DNA from: Lingula anatina
Taxonomy: Eukaryota; Brachiopoda; Lingulata; Lingulida; Lingulidae
Assembly: GCF_001039355.2 (NCBI RefSeq)
Contig: NW_019776023.1
Location: forward strand, 57,570-111,616
Reading direction: 5' to 3'
DNA length: 54,047 nucleotides
Shown: one piece after another, positions 22,290 to 35,293 of the stretch
Position numbering within the stretch: the stretch's first letter is position 1
Layout: the number at the start of each line of letters is the position of its first letter
Made by a program: the position numbers and the translations under genes
The notes under the pieces: model-generated
The model's input: the letters and a program-made list of their open reading frames with translations, nothing else
Database searches by the model: none
What the model was told of the DNA's origin: nothing

Positions 22290-23344
22290 ATTAATGATTA
22301 TCAGGAGAATGCACTTTTTCAATTAAATGACTGTTCGTAAGAGCCATTTTATTAATTTGCCATTTTTAAAATTTATTTTTTATAAAATTGTTGTAGTTTA
22401 CTGTATGGACGCTCCGTGTTAATTGTGAATAAACCAACTATTCATTGACTGCAATAATTTGTTTCATTATATATAGGTCACATTCCACTTCATTGAAAAA
22501 GACAATCGCCGCATAATTCTGCCATATTCATACTTCACTTTTTCAATTGGCTTGAGTATGTTATCGTGACTCTTATCGTTTCACCTAAGTAAGCCAAAAT
22601 TAAGATGAAAGGGCAACATCGGTAAATTAATTATATTTCATTCAATTACAAAATTCTATTTTTGAAAATGTCTACGAAGTTGGGAATGCGGTGAATAAAC
22701 AGAAATATCGTCAGTGCTTGAACCATGGTTAAACCCAACATTTAGTCTTCCATGTCTTAACAAAGGGCACATGCCGTTCTACACCAGAACAATGCTTGGA
22801 ACTAGCGGGGCGTAAGATTGCACAGACTGCTTGACGGGACACGATGTAGACGGCGGGGAGTCCGAGATGGTAACGATTGATAACTTAACAGCTTAAACTG
22901 TCGCTACTTGCCCTGTTATTATCCACGCGGGGGTTATCAGGAGTCACGGTCGCACTGACAGTGATCTACTGTGAACGGTCTTATTGGCCTACCCGTAGGG
23001 CCTCGATTGATTCTGGTGCATGTTGTACCTGCCTTCTCCATAGGGAAGCATGTGAAATAAAAATCTCCAAAAGTTTAGACAAAGGATTCGCTAAAGAAAT
23101 TAAACCGGGACAGTATGTCATTGTGGGCACTTTCTCGGGATTCCCCATGAATGGATGGGTTTTTCCCCCATGTCCTGAGAGCATTGGGTACCCGATTTTA
23201 CATAGAGTTCCGATGCTTTTGTGCATTTAGAATGTAGTGTAAATATGAGTTTAATATATTAATGATAAATATAAATGCGTAGTAGATTTATGTTACCACT
23301 TTTTTAAGCTACATGTATACATTAACGAAAAAAAATTGTATTTC

Positions 23345-23375
<31 letters not shown>

Positions 23376-23756
23376 TGGTGAAAAATGAAGGCGTGTTCAG
23401 ACCAGTAAAGTTTAATATTAATAAAAATGAAAATTGATTGGAACAGAGTTGTGGGCTTGGGCACATGACTCGTAATGTTTCAATAGAAGTACGATATCTC
23501 TTATCTAACAATAATAGACTTTTCCTTTATCTTATCTTCTATAATTGTAGCATATTCACAGTAAAGATAAGCGTCTGTCACGCCAAGTTTAAGTATAAAA
23601 TCAGGCTACGACCATGTAGAGTAGTATACAGGCCCTTGAACTATCACAGGTTTTTCTTGAATAAAAATGTTCCCTAGCTTAGTAGGTGGATACACCACCC
23701 AGCGGTCAGCAAGTACCAACATCTACTCACATCAGACAAAGGCCCAAGTCCAGGTT
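22290..23756. other. Spacer with an unrecognised 89-residue frame (22961-23230)
   Basis: The plus-strand frame 22961-23230 has Gly/Pro-rich stretches (GFPMNGWVFPPCPESIGYP) but I do not recognise it and no start context or partner exon is evident. A poly-T tract lies at 23350-23376. The rest appears non-coding. Confidence 0.3.
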
Positions 23757-26375
23757 GGCTGTAAGCTAACGGAATGAATATATTTCAGATTGTGTTGTAT
23801 ACTTATAAATATGGTTATTTCTTGTTCGCAAGTTCTGGTATTCCTTTATTTTCTTGGAGTCATTTCACATCATCAGTTTGTGTATATACCTGCCAGCATG
23901 AGTTAAAGCGCCACCAATTTTTTTTTTTTTTAATTTAACTTTTTTTTTATTTATTCTATTTTATTTCATTTTTTATTTTTTTTTATTTTTTTGTTGAATT
24001 TGTAGTTGACTATTTTTTACAGAGTCCTTGTAGGGAGATGTTAGATGGAGGTGTGAAAAAGAAAATCTGTGACATCAGAAGGAATCTGTTCAGGATTCAG
24101 AAGGAATCTGTTCAGGATTAAGAAGGAATCTGTGACATCAGAAGGAATCTGTTCAGGAATCAGAAGGAATTTGCCGAGGACAAGAAATTTTGGCAGCATG
24201 TAAATAGTTTTTTTTTTACTTTCTCATTTCCCAGAAGTTGTACTTTAAAACGGATAAAGTGAGGAGCTACAAAGCCCTAGAGGCCAACTGTTTATTCTAG
24301 GATGGGTGGATAAAGGAAATTGTTCACAAAGAATCGATGGCCAATCACTCCACCTGAGCCGTGGGCTATCACCTCCAGTTCAGTGTAAGTCAAAAGTGCA
24401 TGGACACTGCACATGCATGGCTGGACTTGGTGAGGCACGTAGCCACAAATCTGCAGTGTTATTTGCTCTAGAAGCCTGGACCAAGGTCAGGAAGGAATCA
24501 TCTGTGACAGATGTTTCAGCTTACTGGTTGATGCCATCATCCTTACAGGTACTGAATTAACTTATTATTTTTAAGAGCATTTTGTGGTATCAAGGTAAAC
24601 CAAAAATTTATTTGGTAGCCATCCATTCCTGCACTTTTGTGATCATGTTTATTTGATTGCCTACCTTGAAATCTCTGCATACTAACTTGTGCGAAAAATG
24701 TTTTATGAGATTAAATTACATATTCATAGATTGAACTGTCTTTTACCTAATGCCTGTGTTACTGAAAAGGACCTTGACAGTCACTTCAAGAGTATGACAA
24801 AGAAAAGTTTCTTTTTGAAATCTCAAGTCTTGTATACAAAGAAGGTTCTAAGAGTAAAGTGTATGAAATAATCAAGAATTCTTATTATTTTAAACTACGC
24901 AGCAAAGCTTACAAATATACAGACACCACATAGAAAATAAGGCAGCAAAGCTGACAAATGTTCAGACATTCAGACGTAGGAAAGTGTGTGCCAAATAACA
25001 TTTTGGCCCATTTTGATGTACTATTACATAATACTTTAAAACAGCATGATCACTCTTACCCGCTTGCATTATGTACTACAAGTAATGCTATCTCATTTGG
25101 AGCACTAGTACTGCTCCATAATATGAGGTAGCTGAGCAAAACAAGTAGACATACACAGACTACAAAAAGGGTGGTGCAAGAATCGTTCAAGAAATGGAAG
25201 CCAAGAACCATCCAAGTGGACATTTAAAAAACTGGACTGGATAACAATTATCTGATTTATGAAAGTGTAGAATTGAAGAAAGCAACACTAGTTTTTAAAC
25301 CCTAAACAGACTTTCACCAAAATACATTAGGGATTAACTGGATACTACAGGTACAATCATAGACAATATCGTAAAATCATCAGATCAAGTAATGTGGGAA
25401 ATCTCTATTTCACATTTGGTAGACATAAAGACAAACCAGTACTGACTTAAGGTCCAATATGAATTTCAATTGAGATATGGAACTGTCTTCACTATGAAGT
25501 TAAAAACTATTTTTTAATGTTACAGTATTTTAAAATCAAAGTTAATTTTACACATGTATATAATCATTAAGTTATACTATTTAAGTTGTACTGTTTTTCA
25601 TAAAGTGGAACGAAAAAAATTGGTAGTCTTTTATTTAAATGGCAGGTCCCATATCCACACATCTCTTTGCAGTTAAGCCTCATTTACAGAATGAACTGCT
25701 AATCTTAAATTTTCCCAAAATTAGCCAAAACAAGGGAGTAAACAGCAAGACATAATGGGAAAAATTTTAAGCAGTTCTCAATCTTCTGTCATTTGTTAAA
25801 CAGTGTAGATATTCTATTTGAGTTCAAAACAATAAAGTTAGTTCCAGTGGAGTCTACTCATTTGCTTTATTAGTATAAACAACATACTAGTAGATATAAA
25901 AACCAGAGCATCACAATTAAGGAGGTTAGTAAAAGCTTGTTCAAGGAAAAACTTACTAGTATCAATGTGTGATGGTCTTTCTCTCGGCAGATTTCATTGA
26001 CAAACAGCAAACAAAGTTCTTAGATTTAATTGAATGCAGCTTGGTCTTGTGTCTTCATTTTATATAGTTGCCCATCACCATATTTTACTGTTGTACTGCT
26101 GGTAGTATTGCTGGTCACTAAAACAAAAAAGTACAAAATACCTTACAAAATACCTTACAAATAAAACAAATACATTAAATACTAGGAATTAAAGTAAAAC
26201 TTACGTAATTGTGGAGTCTTAGGCAAAAGAGAAATAGAGTGACACTGCCTGGTCCGAGTCTGGTCTGAGTGTGGTCTGAGTACCTGTGGTCTGAGTGGAG
26301 ATGAATGTGACCCAGAGTCACATGAGCGAGTATATTCTGGTGTTACACCTGAGTGGCATAGTGAACAGTTAACAG
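23757..26375. repeat. Segmental repeat, copy B (sister of 11,145-13,895)
   Basis: Colinear with copy A over its full length, lacking the 212-bp MITE found there. Preceded and followed by different flanks from copy A. Confidence 0.85.
24292..24548 (+). pseudogene. SWIM zinc-finger exon, uninterrupted sister copy
   Basis: Exon-like stretch from WVDKGNCSQRIDG through CTCMAGLGEARSHKSAVLF to the donor after ATCCTTACAG. Compared with the usual SWIM pattern the third Cys is Arg (EARSH) while the His is kept, so zinc binding is doubtful. Copy A has Cys but lacks the His: the two copies are damaged at different ligands. No complete transposon gene surrounds it. Confidence 0.65.
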
Positions 26376-27600
26376 CTATTTATTCCACAACACAAGTATT
26401 AGTAAGCCAGGACTTATTGCCCTGGTATTTTAAATGTACTGTCATCAGACTTGTCTTTATGATCAAATCATAAAAAATTATGCTCCTCAAGAATTTCCCA
26501 TCAGTCTATATTGCAGCCTGTCCAAACAAATAATTTCTGTATTTAAGAGGGCGAATGGTGCCATTTGGTATATGGTTTGGAACTATGATTCAGCTATTCA
26601 AAATTTTATTTTCAAACGGGGACCACTGTTGATCCTTTTTTTAGAAATTGAAGGGGAGTCAGGACCCCATGCCCCCCCCCCCAATAAATCCGCCATCGAA
26701 AGGCACGCGAGTGCGCAAACAATGAATTTAAAGATATTGTTCTAAACTTGCACAAAACCACCTGAAAATACCTCGTGTAGTGTGTCATCACAAACCAGAA
26801 GTACAGTGCAGCTACGTCCCTTCAGACTACAAAACTGAAGCTTGGACTTCTGTGGGCCACGTTTGCATAAAAAGTCATTCCTGTTCAATTGGCAAAGTCC
26901 AGTGTCGTATTGACTTGTATATCAGGGGCGGATTTAGGGCGTCTTCTGGGTCTTCCGGAAGACGGTCAGATTTTCAAGTTTACATTGGCGGGTATCTAAT
27001 TTTTTTCTGTCGGAAGACGGTCAAAAATGAAGAACGGATCAACAAAGATAATTTGGAAGACTGTCAGGAAATATCTCTGGATCCGCCCCTGTATATGCAC
27101 AAGTAACCATTCACTTAACGCACATTGCTGTAATAAATGTACTGAACTTTGCACCTTTTACACGTGATAGACCTACAGTAAGTCTTACCCCACACTCAAG
27201 AGTAAACGTCAATGTTTCCCGCGCTGCAGCAGAGACATTCCCTTCTTTCTTTTAAATCTCGTAAAACATCGAAAATAACGCGAGGTTTGATGAGCCGCGC
27301 CAACCACGATTGTGTTTTGTGAGGCGTCTCAACCAAGAGTGTGTTTTGAACAGTGAAGTTTCTTCGCTTCAATTTCGCAAGTAAAAAAAAAATTAAAGTA
27401 CGTAGTGCTAGAGACTAATCATTTAGAATTAATACTTTATGGGTCTAAAATTTAAGAAGAGACGATTTACCCAAGTAGGCCAACTATTATGAAAATATCT
27501 ACCAAATTAACTAAAAATTTAAGATTTTTTTACACTTGTAATTTTCAACAAAGTTTTACACTTGATATTTTCGTTTATTGTTGTGTTCTTTTCATAACAC
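26376..27600. other. Spacer before the tRNA-Gly array
   Basis: No recognisable gene apart from a MITE at 26923-27091. Frames at 26434 and 26780 match nothing I know; the latter runs through the MITE. Confidence 0.5.
26923..27091 (+). mobile_element. 169-bp MITE (CAGGGGCGGATTTAGGG family), copy 1
   Basis: Begins CAGGGGCGGATTTAGGG and ends CTGGATCCGCCCCTG, flanked by TATAT on both sides (26918-26922, 27092-27096). Includes a short hairpin GGTCTTCCGGAAGACGGTC. A related copy lies inverted at 48762-48917. Confidence 0.9.
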
Positions 27601-28028
27601 TGTGCACATTTTTAATTCTAAAAAAATTATAGGTCTTACTTTGCAATGAATCAGTAAGTAATTGACAATAGGCCTACAAATAAAATACTACGGGAAATGT
27701 TACAAAAAAAAAAAGGAAAGAAAGAAAGAAACACACGTTATTAAACTCCCTGCACAAAACCAAGTTCGGCTATAATTTGTAGATGGACCTTTTTTCTGAA
27801 GTATAATTCAAACGTATTTATTACGAGGCAGAGTGTTTATATATAACTTTACCTTATTTTTCAAGTTTCTTTGCTGCAGGTATCTGTGGCTTTTTTTCGC
27901 TTAATGAGCGAATACTAATCCAGTGCTTCTTTTATATCCTCTGTATCCTGAAACAGTCTGTAAAATGCAGTTGCTAACTTGGTGTAGAGATGGCGTTATT
28001 ACGTGAGGACATGTCACACAAAATGTTA

Positions 28029-28036
28029 TGACGTCA
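28029..28036. promoter_or_regulatory. TGACGTCA (CRE-like) palindrome conserved across array units
   Basis: The same 8-bp palindrome is found at 29545, 30611, 32248, 33566, 37611, 41485, 43929, 48248 and 48272; one unit has TGGCGTCA near 46,816. It is usually within acaaaatattaTGACGTCAcaatat. TGACGTCA is the consensus CREB/ATF site. It lies 140-600 bp past the 3' end of each tRNA, so a role in tRNA expression is only a guess. Confidence 0.5.
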
Positions 28037-28520
28037 CAATATGATACGTTATGTCGTCATTAGTTGTTCCGTTTCGCTGTGCATGATTTTGATTCAAACA
28101 CAGATTTTTGCTTGCTTGAACCAGATGACCGGTCTGCGACGTTAGATTCTAGATTCTGTCTTCTTTTGTTCGGATCAGTAAAATTTTCAAAATATAAGAA
28201 TTCTGTGGGCCGACTTGGTCATTAATTTCTATAAGCTTTCAATTAATTTTTTTATGAAATGTCATTGTTAGGGTCTACATGAGATCAAAATCAAGGTCTT
28301 GTTTATAATTGCGATATGGGAAAGTGACCATGCAGTCTTACTGAATTTTTATTATCGGACCAGTCGAGATTAGGAAGCTGGTTGTCCGAATACCCAGTAA
28401 GCTGAAAACTTTTCAAAATTAAAACGAACAGACTGGATGAATGTGTATAATTCTGACACTCGTATTTGCCAAAATTTAATATTAATAACAAGAGGCAGTT
28501 TATTTATTTATTTTTTTTTT

Positions 28521-28556
<36 letters not shown>

Positions 28557-28604
28557 TATTTATTTATTTTTGTACAGACATATTTATAGTCATGTAAAAT
28601 AAAT

Positions 28605-28675
28605 TGCATCGGCCGGGAATCGAACCCGGGCCGCCCGCGTGGCAGGCGAGCATTCTACCACTGAACCACCGATGC
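28605..28675 (-). tRNA. tRNA-Gly (GCC), array copy 1
   Basis: 71-nt gene with a full acceptor stem GCATCGG/CCGATGC, A box TGGTTCAGTGG, anticodon loop CTGCCAC with GCC, B box GGTTCGATTCC and discriminator A. A TTTT terminator follows within about ten bases on the minus strand. CCA is not encoded. Confidence 0.95.
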
Positions 28676-29668
28676 TTGTCCCTCTAATCAACATTTGTGA
28701 AAATGCCGCCCCCCCTCCCCCCCCCCCCCACGTCCTTTTCCCCTATACTAAAATTAAATAAAAAACGTAATGTTAGCAGGTCAACATATCAAGCACGAGA
28801 TACGTTTCCTTTTTCGACTAAGTAACCAACTCTTTCTATAAGAGTAACAATCTATTTCTTGTTTTACCTCGTGTCTCCTGCTACTAGCAAGTGTGCGTGA
28901 CGAGGTTAATTACTGACACAGAGATAACAGAGCACCCTCTACCAGGGCTGCAGATTAATTATATGTTTTTTCTATAACGCAATTAATGCCATGAATTTAC
29001 TGGTGACATATCTCTTAATATCTAGTAAACAATTTAATGGTTTAAAATTCAATTATCTATTATTAAGATTAATACCTGTGGCCTTGGTCGAAGGTAATAG
29101 TATTATTTGGGGGATGCCGACTAGAAGAAAGTTTTTAATGAAACATTTTTGTAAGTTGAACGGGTGCTTTACTTGACCGAAGTTTCCATTCCCCAAATGT
29201 TCTAATCTACTCAAGGAACTTGCTAGTGAAATGAATAGCGTATCTAGATACAGGGAAACTAAGGTTAAACTCCTTGTACAACGCCAAGTTCGCTATAAAC
29301 GAATAAATTATTAGTTTGTAGATCAACCTTTTTTTCTGAGGTATAATTCGAACGGATTTATTACGAGCCACGCTGTTTAAATTTGACTTTACCTTATTGA
29401 GCAAGGTTCTGCAGGGTTTTTTTTCTTTTTTGCTAAATGAGCGAAACTAATCCAGTGCTATTTTCACTGTATCCTGAAAAATGCCGTTGCAAACTTGGTG
29501 TAGCGATGGCGTTATTACGTGAGGTTACGTCACACAAAATATTATGACGTCACAATATGGTGCGTTATGTTGTCATTACTTGTCCCGTTTTGATTTTGAT
29601 TCTGACAGATTTTTGCTTGAATCAGATGACCAGGGTTTTTTTAAAAGTTTTCAAAAGAGCTTTCGATT

Positions 29669-29675
29669 TATCTAT

Positions 29676-29714
<39 letters not shown>

Positions 29715-29716
29715 TT
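29669..29716. repeat. TTTA microsatellite
   Basis: Twelve or so tetranucleotide units of tatt/attt. Similar AT-rich tracts occur at 28499-28570 and 38104-38146 at the equivalent place of other array units, just downstream of their tRNA-Gly genes. Confidence 0.9.
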
Positions 29717-30063
29717 AGATAAGAAAAAAACTTTCTACAAAATCAATGTCTTGTTAACGCTAATATAACAGCGATATGGGCATACGGGATATTGAAATTT
29801 TATTCGGACCCGTGAATCTTGATTCGGACCGGTAGATATTAGGAAACTGGTGGTCCGAATACCTTTAGTTGGCTAAAAACTTTTCAAAATTATAACGATC
29901 AGCCTGGGTTAAAGTGTAATATTCTGAATCTTTATAAAGAGACTAATTAGAGTTTGCCATAGGGTCCATCTTACTAAGAAGTCAGTGCCTTTTTTTATCT
30001 TGTTTCTATTTTATTATTATTATCATTTTAAATTGGCATAGTGCTGAGTAATGTAAAAGAAAT

Positions 30064-30134
30064 TGCATCGGCCGGGAATCGAACACGGGCCGCCCGCGTG
30101 GCAGGCGAGCATTCTACCACTGAACCACCGATGC
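30064..30134 (-). tRNA. tRNA-Gly (GCC), array copy 2, T-stem substitution
   Basis: Same as copy 1 but with G to T at the T-stem/B-box start (CCCGTGTTCG instead of CCCGGGTTCG), breaking one T-stem pair and weakening the internal promoter. Probably low-functioning or a pseudogene. TTTCTTTT follows. Confidence 0.75.
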
Positions 30135-30857
30135 TTCCTAGACTTATCTTATGCGCCACCCCCCTTGGCGCTCCCACGCCCCCCTACACTAAAATAAAAA
30201 AAATAAATAAAAATTAAACGTAATGTTGGCGGGTTAACTTATAAAACAAAACACGAGACACGTTTCCATTTTTGGATTGATTGACCTCTTTCAATACAAA
30301 TAACAATCCACATCTTGTTAACCTTTATATTAAGAGGTGTCTCCTGCTTCTAGCATGTAGGTGTGACGAGGTTAATTACTGACACATAGATGGCAGAGCA
30401 TCCTCTACTAGGACCTGCTGCAGATTTTAATTACATGTACTATTCTCTTGTTTTTTTTTTACTCAAAGTTATCAAATCAGAAAGACCAAAATGGGCGAGT
30501 ACAAATCCAGCTCTTATTTTTATTTACACTGTAAATATACTGAAATATGCCGTTGCTAACTAGGCGTAGAGATGGCGTTATTACGTAAGGACATGCGACA
30601 CATGTTATTATGACGTCACAATATTGATACGTTATGTCGTCAGCTCACGCTGATGGTAGGATATCGCTGTGCATGCTTCAAATTATACAATTTACTTCAA
30701 CTAATGTTTCTTCCTTTTTTATTGCAACGTCATTTACACGTATTTTTGGTCGGCGATATTTCATAATCTAAGAGGGAATTCTGTGCCATACGTGCACAAA
30801 TGTAGGCCATATCATATTTTTCCGTAACATATATTTTTCGGTGGTGTATAAAAAAAA

Positions 30858-30917
30858 GGAATCGAACCCGGGCCGCCTGCGTGGCAGGCGAGCATTCTAC
30901 CACTGAACCACCGATGC
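30858..30917 (-). pseudogene. tRNA-Gly pseudogene, array copy 3, 3' truncated
   Basis: Matches from the 5' end through the T-loop, but the 3' side of the T-stem and the whole 3' acceptor strand are replaced by a T-run (AAAAAAA on plus). It also has an altered anticodon-stem/variable base (cctgcg for cccgcg on plus). Cannot form an acceptor stem. Confidence 0.9.
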
Positions 30918-31245
30918 TTGCTTTTACCTACAGGGGCCTCCCCCACTGGTCCCCCCCTTCCCCTCCCCCCTTCATCCAACTACCAACGTCCTTTTCCCGA
31001 ACCTACACTGAAAAGAATGATGTTGTAGGTCAATATAGCAAACATACCACTAGATACGTTTTCTTTTTCGACTAAGTGACCAACTATTTCTATAAAAGTA
31101 GCAATCTACACTTTGTTTCCCTCTTCTCTCCTGCTACTAGCAAGTGTGCGTGACGACGTTAATTACTGACACAGAGATAGCAGAGCACCCTCTACCAGGG
31201 CTGCAGATTAATCATATATGCACTTTTCTCTGACGCGAGAATATA

Positions 31246-31484
31246 CACACACTGGACAATAGAAGTGTCACCTCTACTGAACCAATACTTTGGGGGAGAT
31301 AAATGACTGTGGAATGATGTGCCCCTGGTATCATTTTATTAACATCAAATTTCACAAATGAAACGGTTCTTACTGAACAATTCAACTGTATCGATATTCT
31401 GATATTGCTTATATTCCGCCTCTTCAGGTTAATAACTTTGGTTACTGTGATGCAGGGGGTGACACTTCTATTGTCCAGTGTGTG
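31246..31484. mobile_element. 239-bp Tc1/mariner-like MITE (TA target)
   Basis: Termini CACACACTGGACAATAGAAG and its complement CTTCTATTGTCCAGTGTGTG form inverted repeats of about 27 bp flanked by TA. It splits the array sequence between 'gacgcgagaata' and 'tcggtgacagatctg', which is continuous in other units. Confidence 0.85.
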
Positions 31485-31601
31485 TATGTATCGGTGACAG
31501 ATCTGTTAATATTAAATTTTAGTAAACAATTTAATGGTTTAAAATTCAATTATTTATTATTTAGATTAAAATTTGTGGCCCTGGTCGAGGGTAGTAGTAT
31601 T

Positions 31602-32030
31602 CTATGTAAGGGAATATATGCCAGATGCATTTATTAAAACAAAAACAGATGGATGTCCACAAAGGAATTTGTCAATGGATTTATTCTGGATATGTGCTTT
31701 TCTTGCTTTACCCTTTTTAAACGTACCGGGATATTGCCATTTTGGGCACAACCAGACATCAAAAACGGGATCGGTGTTACGCATTTTCTGTTTGATTATT
31801 TGTATTTGTGCTAGGGCATTATGGTTGTGATGGTTTCGTAAAAATTTATGCCAATCTGAGGGCAGAGATGTGGTGTCATCAACATGAGGTAAAGGCCCCA
31901 GTGTTTCACCATGGTCTCTTTTTTTGTCTTTCAATGCTCTTTGGGTACAAAAATTCCTCTTGACAATCAAAAACAATGTGAACTTCCCTGTAACTGTGCT
32001 TTTGAAAATTAGAAAGGACATACCGATCAA
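31602..32030 (-). other. Unrecognised minus-strand frame, partly conserved at 44920-45141
   Basis: A 142-residue frame contains NTDPVFDVWLCPKW; the frame at 44920-45141 has NTDPIFDVWLCPRY in the corresponding unit of the array, with mostly conservative changes but different ends. I do not recognise the protein and there is no signal of splicing. It may be a non-coding array segment that happens to be open. Confidence 0.25.
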
Positions 32031-32386
32031 ACAAAAACTTTGAATAATGCAAGAATTTGGAATGACGAGGTGCTGGATTTTAAGTTTATTTTATTGATGA
32101 GAACAATTGCATCAAAAATGAGGCATTCTTTTGGTCAGGGCTGCTGGTTGAGAAAGAGAGTGGATAATGTTTTTTCAGAAAGTCTAAAGCTTTTGACTTA
32201 TCACCCTTATGGCGTTATTACGTAAGGACATGTGACACGTGTTATTATGACGTCACAATATTGATACGTTATATCGTCAGCTCACGCTAATGATATTAAA
32301 TAATCTAAGAGGGAATTTTGTGCCATCCGTGCACGTATGCATTATATTTCTTCTTACTCTATAGTTTTCGGTGGTACAAATTAAGT

Positions 32387-32457
32387 TGCATCGGCCGGGA
32401 ATCGAACCCGGGCCGCCCGCGTGGCAGGCGAGCATTCTACCACTGAACCACCGATGC
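32387..32457 (-). tRNA. tRNA-Gly (GCC), array copy 4
   Basis: Intact 71-nt gene identical in body to copy 1. The nearest T-run downstream is only TTT (AATTTGTACC), so termination may be weak. A C-run and a (CCA)n microsatellite lie upstream at 32490-32528. Confidence 0.93.
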
Positions 32458-33573
32458 TTACGAAATTACGTGTGATTTGCAGCCATCGGCAACCCCCCCC
32501 CCCCCACCACCACCACCACCACCACCACGATTTGAACCAACGCTAAATTAAAAAAAACGTACTGTTGGCGGGTAACATGAGGTACGTTTTCTTTTTCGAC
32601 TGAGTGACCAACTCTTTCTATAAAAGTAACAATCTATGTCTTGCTTACCGTGTGTCTCCTACTAGCAAGTGTGCGTGACGAGGTTAATTACTGACACAGA
32701 GATAGCAGAGCATCCTCTACCAGGGCTGTAGATTAATTACATATACTTTTCTCTAACGCGAGAATAGTGGCATGAATTTACCGGTGACATATCTGTTAAT
32801 ATCTAGTAAACAATTTAATTGATAAAAATCTATTTTTTATTATTTTATAAGATTAAAATTAATGGCCCTGGTCGAGGGTAGTTGTATTCTATGGGGGGAT
32901 GCCTATTAGAGAAAAGTTTTTAATGAAACATTTTTATAAGTTGAAAAGGTGCTTAACTTGACCAAAGTTTCCATTCCCCAAATGTTCTAATCTACTCAAG
33001 AAACTTGCTAGTGTAATGAATAGCGTATCTAGAAACAGGGAAACCCGGAATAAGAACTAGGCCGTTTACGACTTTAAAGATCCATTTGGTACAATCTATA
33101 GGCCTACCACTGTGCACATTTTTTCATTATAGCAGTTTTCTAGGTCTCACTTTGCAATGACCCGGTAAGAATATTGGCAAACACAAATAAAATACTACGA
33201 AAATGTTAAAAATAAAGAAAAGATAAGAAATAAAGAAGATAAGAAACAAAGACTATTAAACTCCCTGCACAACAACACCAAGTTCGCTGTAGTCAAATAA
33301 ATTATTAGTTTGTAGATCAACCTTTTTTTTCTGAGGTATAATACGAATGGATTTATTACGAAGCACACCGCTTATATATATGACTTTACCTTATTCATCA
33401 CGGTTCTTTGCTGGAGGTATCTGAGACTTTATTCTTTTGCTAAATGAGCGAATACTAATCCAACGCTTCTTTTTATTTTCACTGTATCCTGAAAAATGAC
33501 GTTGCTAACTTGGTGTACAGGTAGAGATGCCGTCATTACGTGAGGACATGTCACACAAAATATTTTGACGTCA

Positions 33574-34517
33574 TTTATTCAAAGGTTTTCGTGTACATAT
33601 ACGACTATATCCTTAGGATCATAGTACGGTTCTTTTACATATTATATTGATGCATGGAACATTGATGCTCTGCCGTAACTACTACTTCAGTGCATGTGTA
33701 GCAATAATAAAGTTACTTATACATGTATAAATAAAAAGGAGCGGGATATACTAACTGGCAGTGTGGTGTTTAGTTTGTTGTGACATGGAAGTATGCCACA
33801 TCCCAAATCGAATAACCCAACAGATATGGCGGGAATTGAAACAGTGGTAATCGTCCGATAATATTCTACATATTAGGCCTACATATTCCACTCCGTGTGT
33901 CAAACCGTTGAACAATGCAGCAGTTGCGACAGGAAGTGATTGCTAACAAGAATACACATAAGTGGCGTTCCTATTAAGCGGACTGAATTGCCAGACAAGT
34001 TAAAATATACCAAGGTATTTTTCTACTCAGCCGAGCGAAAAGTCAGACCAGTAACAATATACCAAGGAGCAGCGTGTGTCGATCCTGTATTTATCCCATT
34101 TGTTTTCGTGTGGTGTCTGCTGACTTAGCTGCTTTAGAAGAACACATCTTAATTGATAAAACATATTTTTTGATCAGGCAAGAGTGAACATTTTAGTCGT
34201 GATGGACGAATTGCATGGTTATTTCTTTTACCTAAAAATTGGCGACTATATTATAATGGCTTCGAAGAATCCATAAATCCCAACATTAGAAATAATAAGG
34301 TGATCAACACATTGCTACACTTGGTAGCCGGTATGTCGATTTAATTTATTAGGAGAATAACAATAAACGTAGCTGACATTCACTTACGACAGCTAAAGAA
34401 GTGTCTGCCAAATTTAAGCCACATGCGACATAAAGCATCATTTTCCACACCAAAATACAATTAATTATATTGGATATGATAGGTATGATTGACTGCAGTA
34501 AATGTTTGGAGATTGTA
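33574..34517. other. Spacer upstream of EF-hand duplication
   Basis: Single-copy-looking sequence interrupting the array; short frames only (33940-34128, 34349-34540), none recognised. Confidence 0.4.
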
Positions 34518-35293
34518 AGGAAGTGGAATATGCAGATCATTAAAATTCAACTGCTAGTATCTATCACAAAAGAAACAAACTGTTTCAACGATTTTCAAAT
34601 GTTTGTCAACAAGAAGTCCTTTTTTGTCTCATAGCCCGTAGTTTGATGTTTACAGCCAAAAGTATGAATGTAATGTTTTAAAGAAGGTAACATGGGATTG
34701 GTAACTTGTCGAATAGGGGATATGCGTGACTGATAATGTTTATCCCGACAATACTGCGAAATGATGGTATTTAAATACATCACGCAACAAAATGTTACAT
34801 AAGACTGGGACCTATAAGAGAAACAACAGACATATGGTAAGTAAAGCTAAGAAGAATTACACAATGAGGGATATAGTGTGTATTGAAGATGTCAACAACT
34901 TCAGTAACTTCGACAACTGTACGATTCAGTGTGCACGAACATCGGAGTTTTTATTTGACCGACCTATGGTAGACGAGTAGACGTGGTTATGATACTAATT
35001 ACGTATGATTTGACGAGTAGGTGTGGTTATGATACTAATGTCGTATGATTTACACTGTTTTTGTGCAGCAAACGTTGCCACATATAGGTAGACCAAAATA
35101 CAGACACTATTTTATTGTTGATTGTAGATTTCATATCTAGCTTTGTACGTTCGCAGAGTAAAGCAATGCTATTTATTTATATCAAGGGTATTATATAAAC
35201 TTGTATTTCGCACTCGATGAATATTGCAGAATATAGTTCAGGTTGTTTATTACTTTTGTTTTAGAAATCTGAACTTACAGAATTCATATAAGC

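Noticed and set aside
34792-34980. 62-residue frame identical in both duplication copies (also 38687-38875)
   Set aside because: Identity is explained by the recent DNA duplication; no homologue recognised and it lies in the promoter region of the EF-hand gene.
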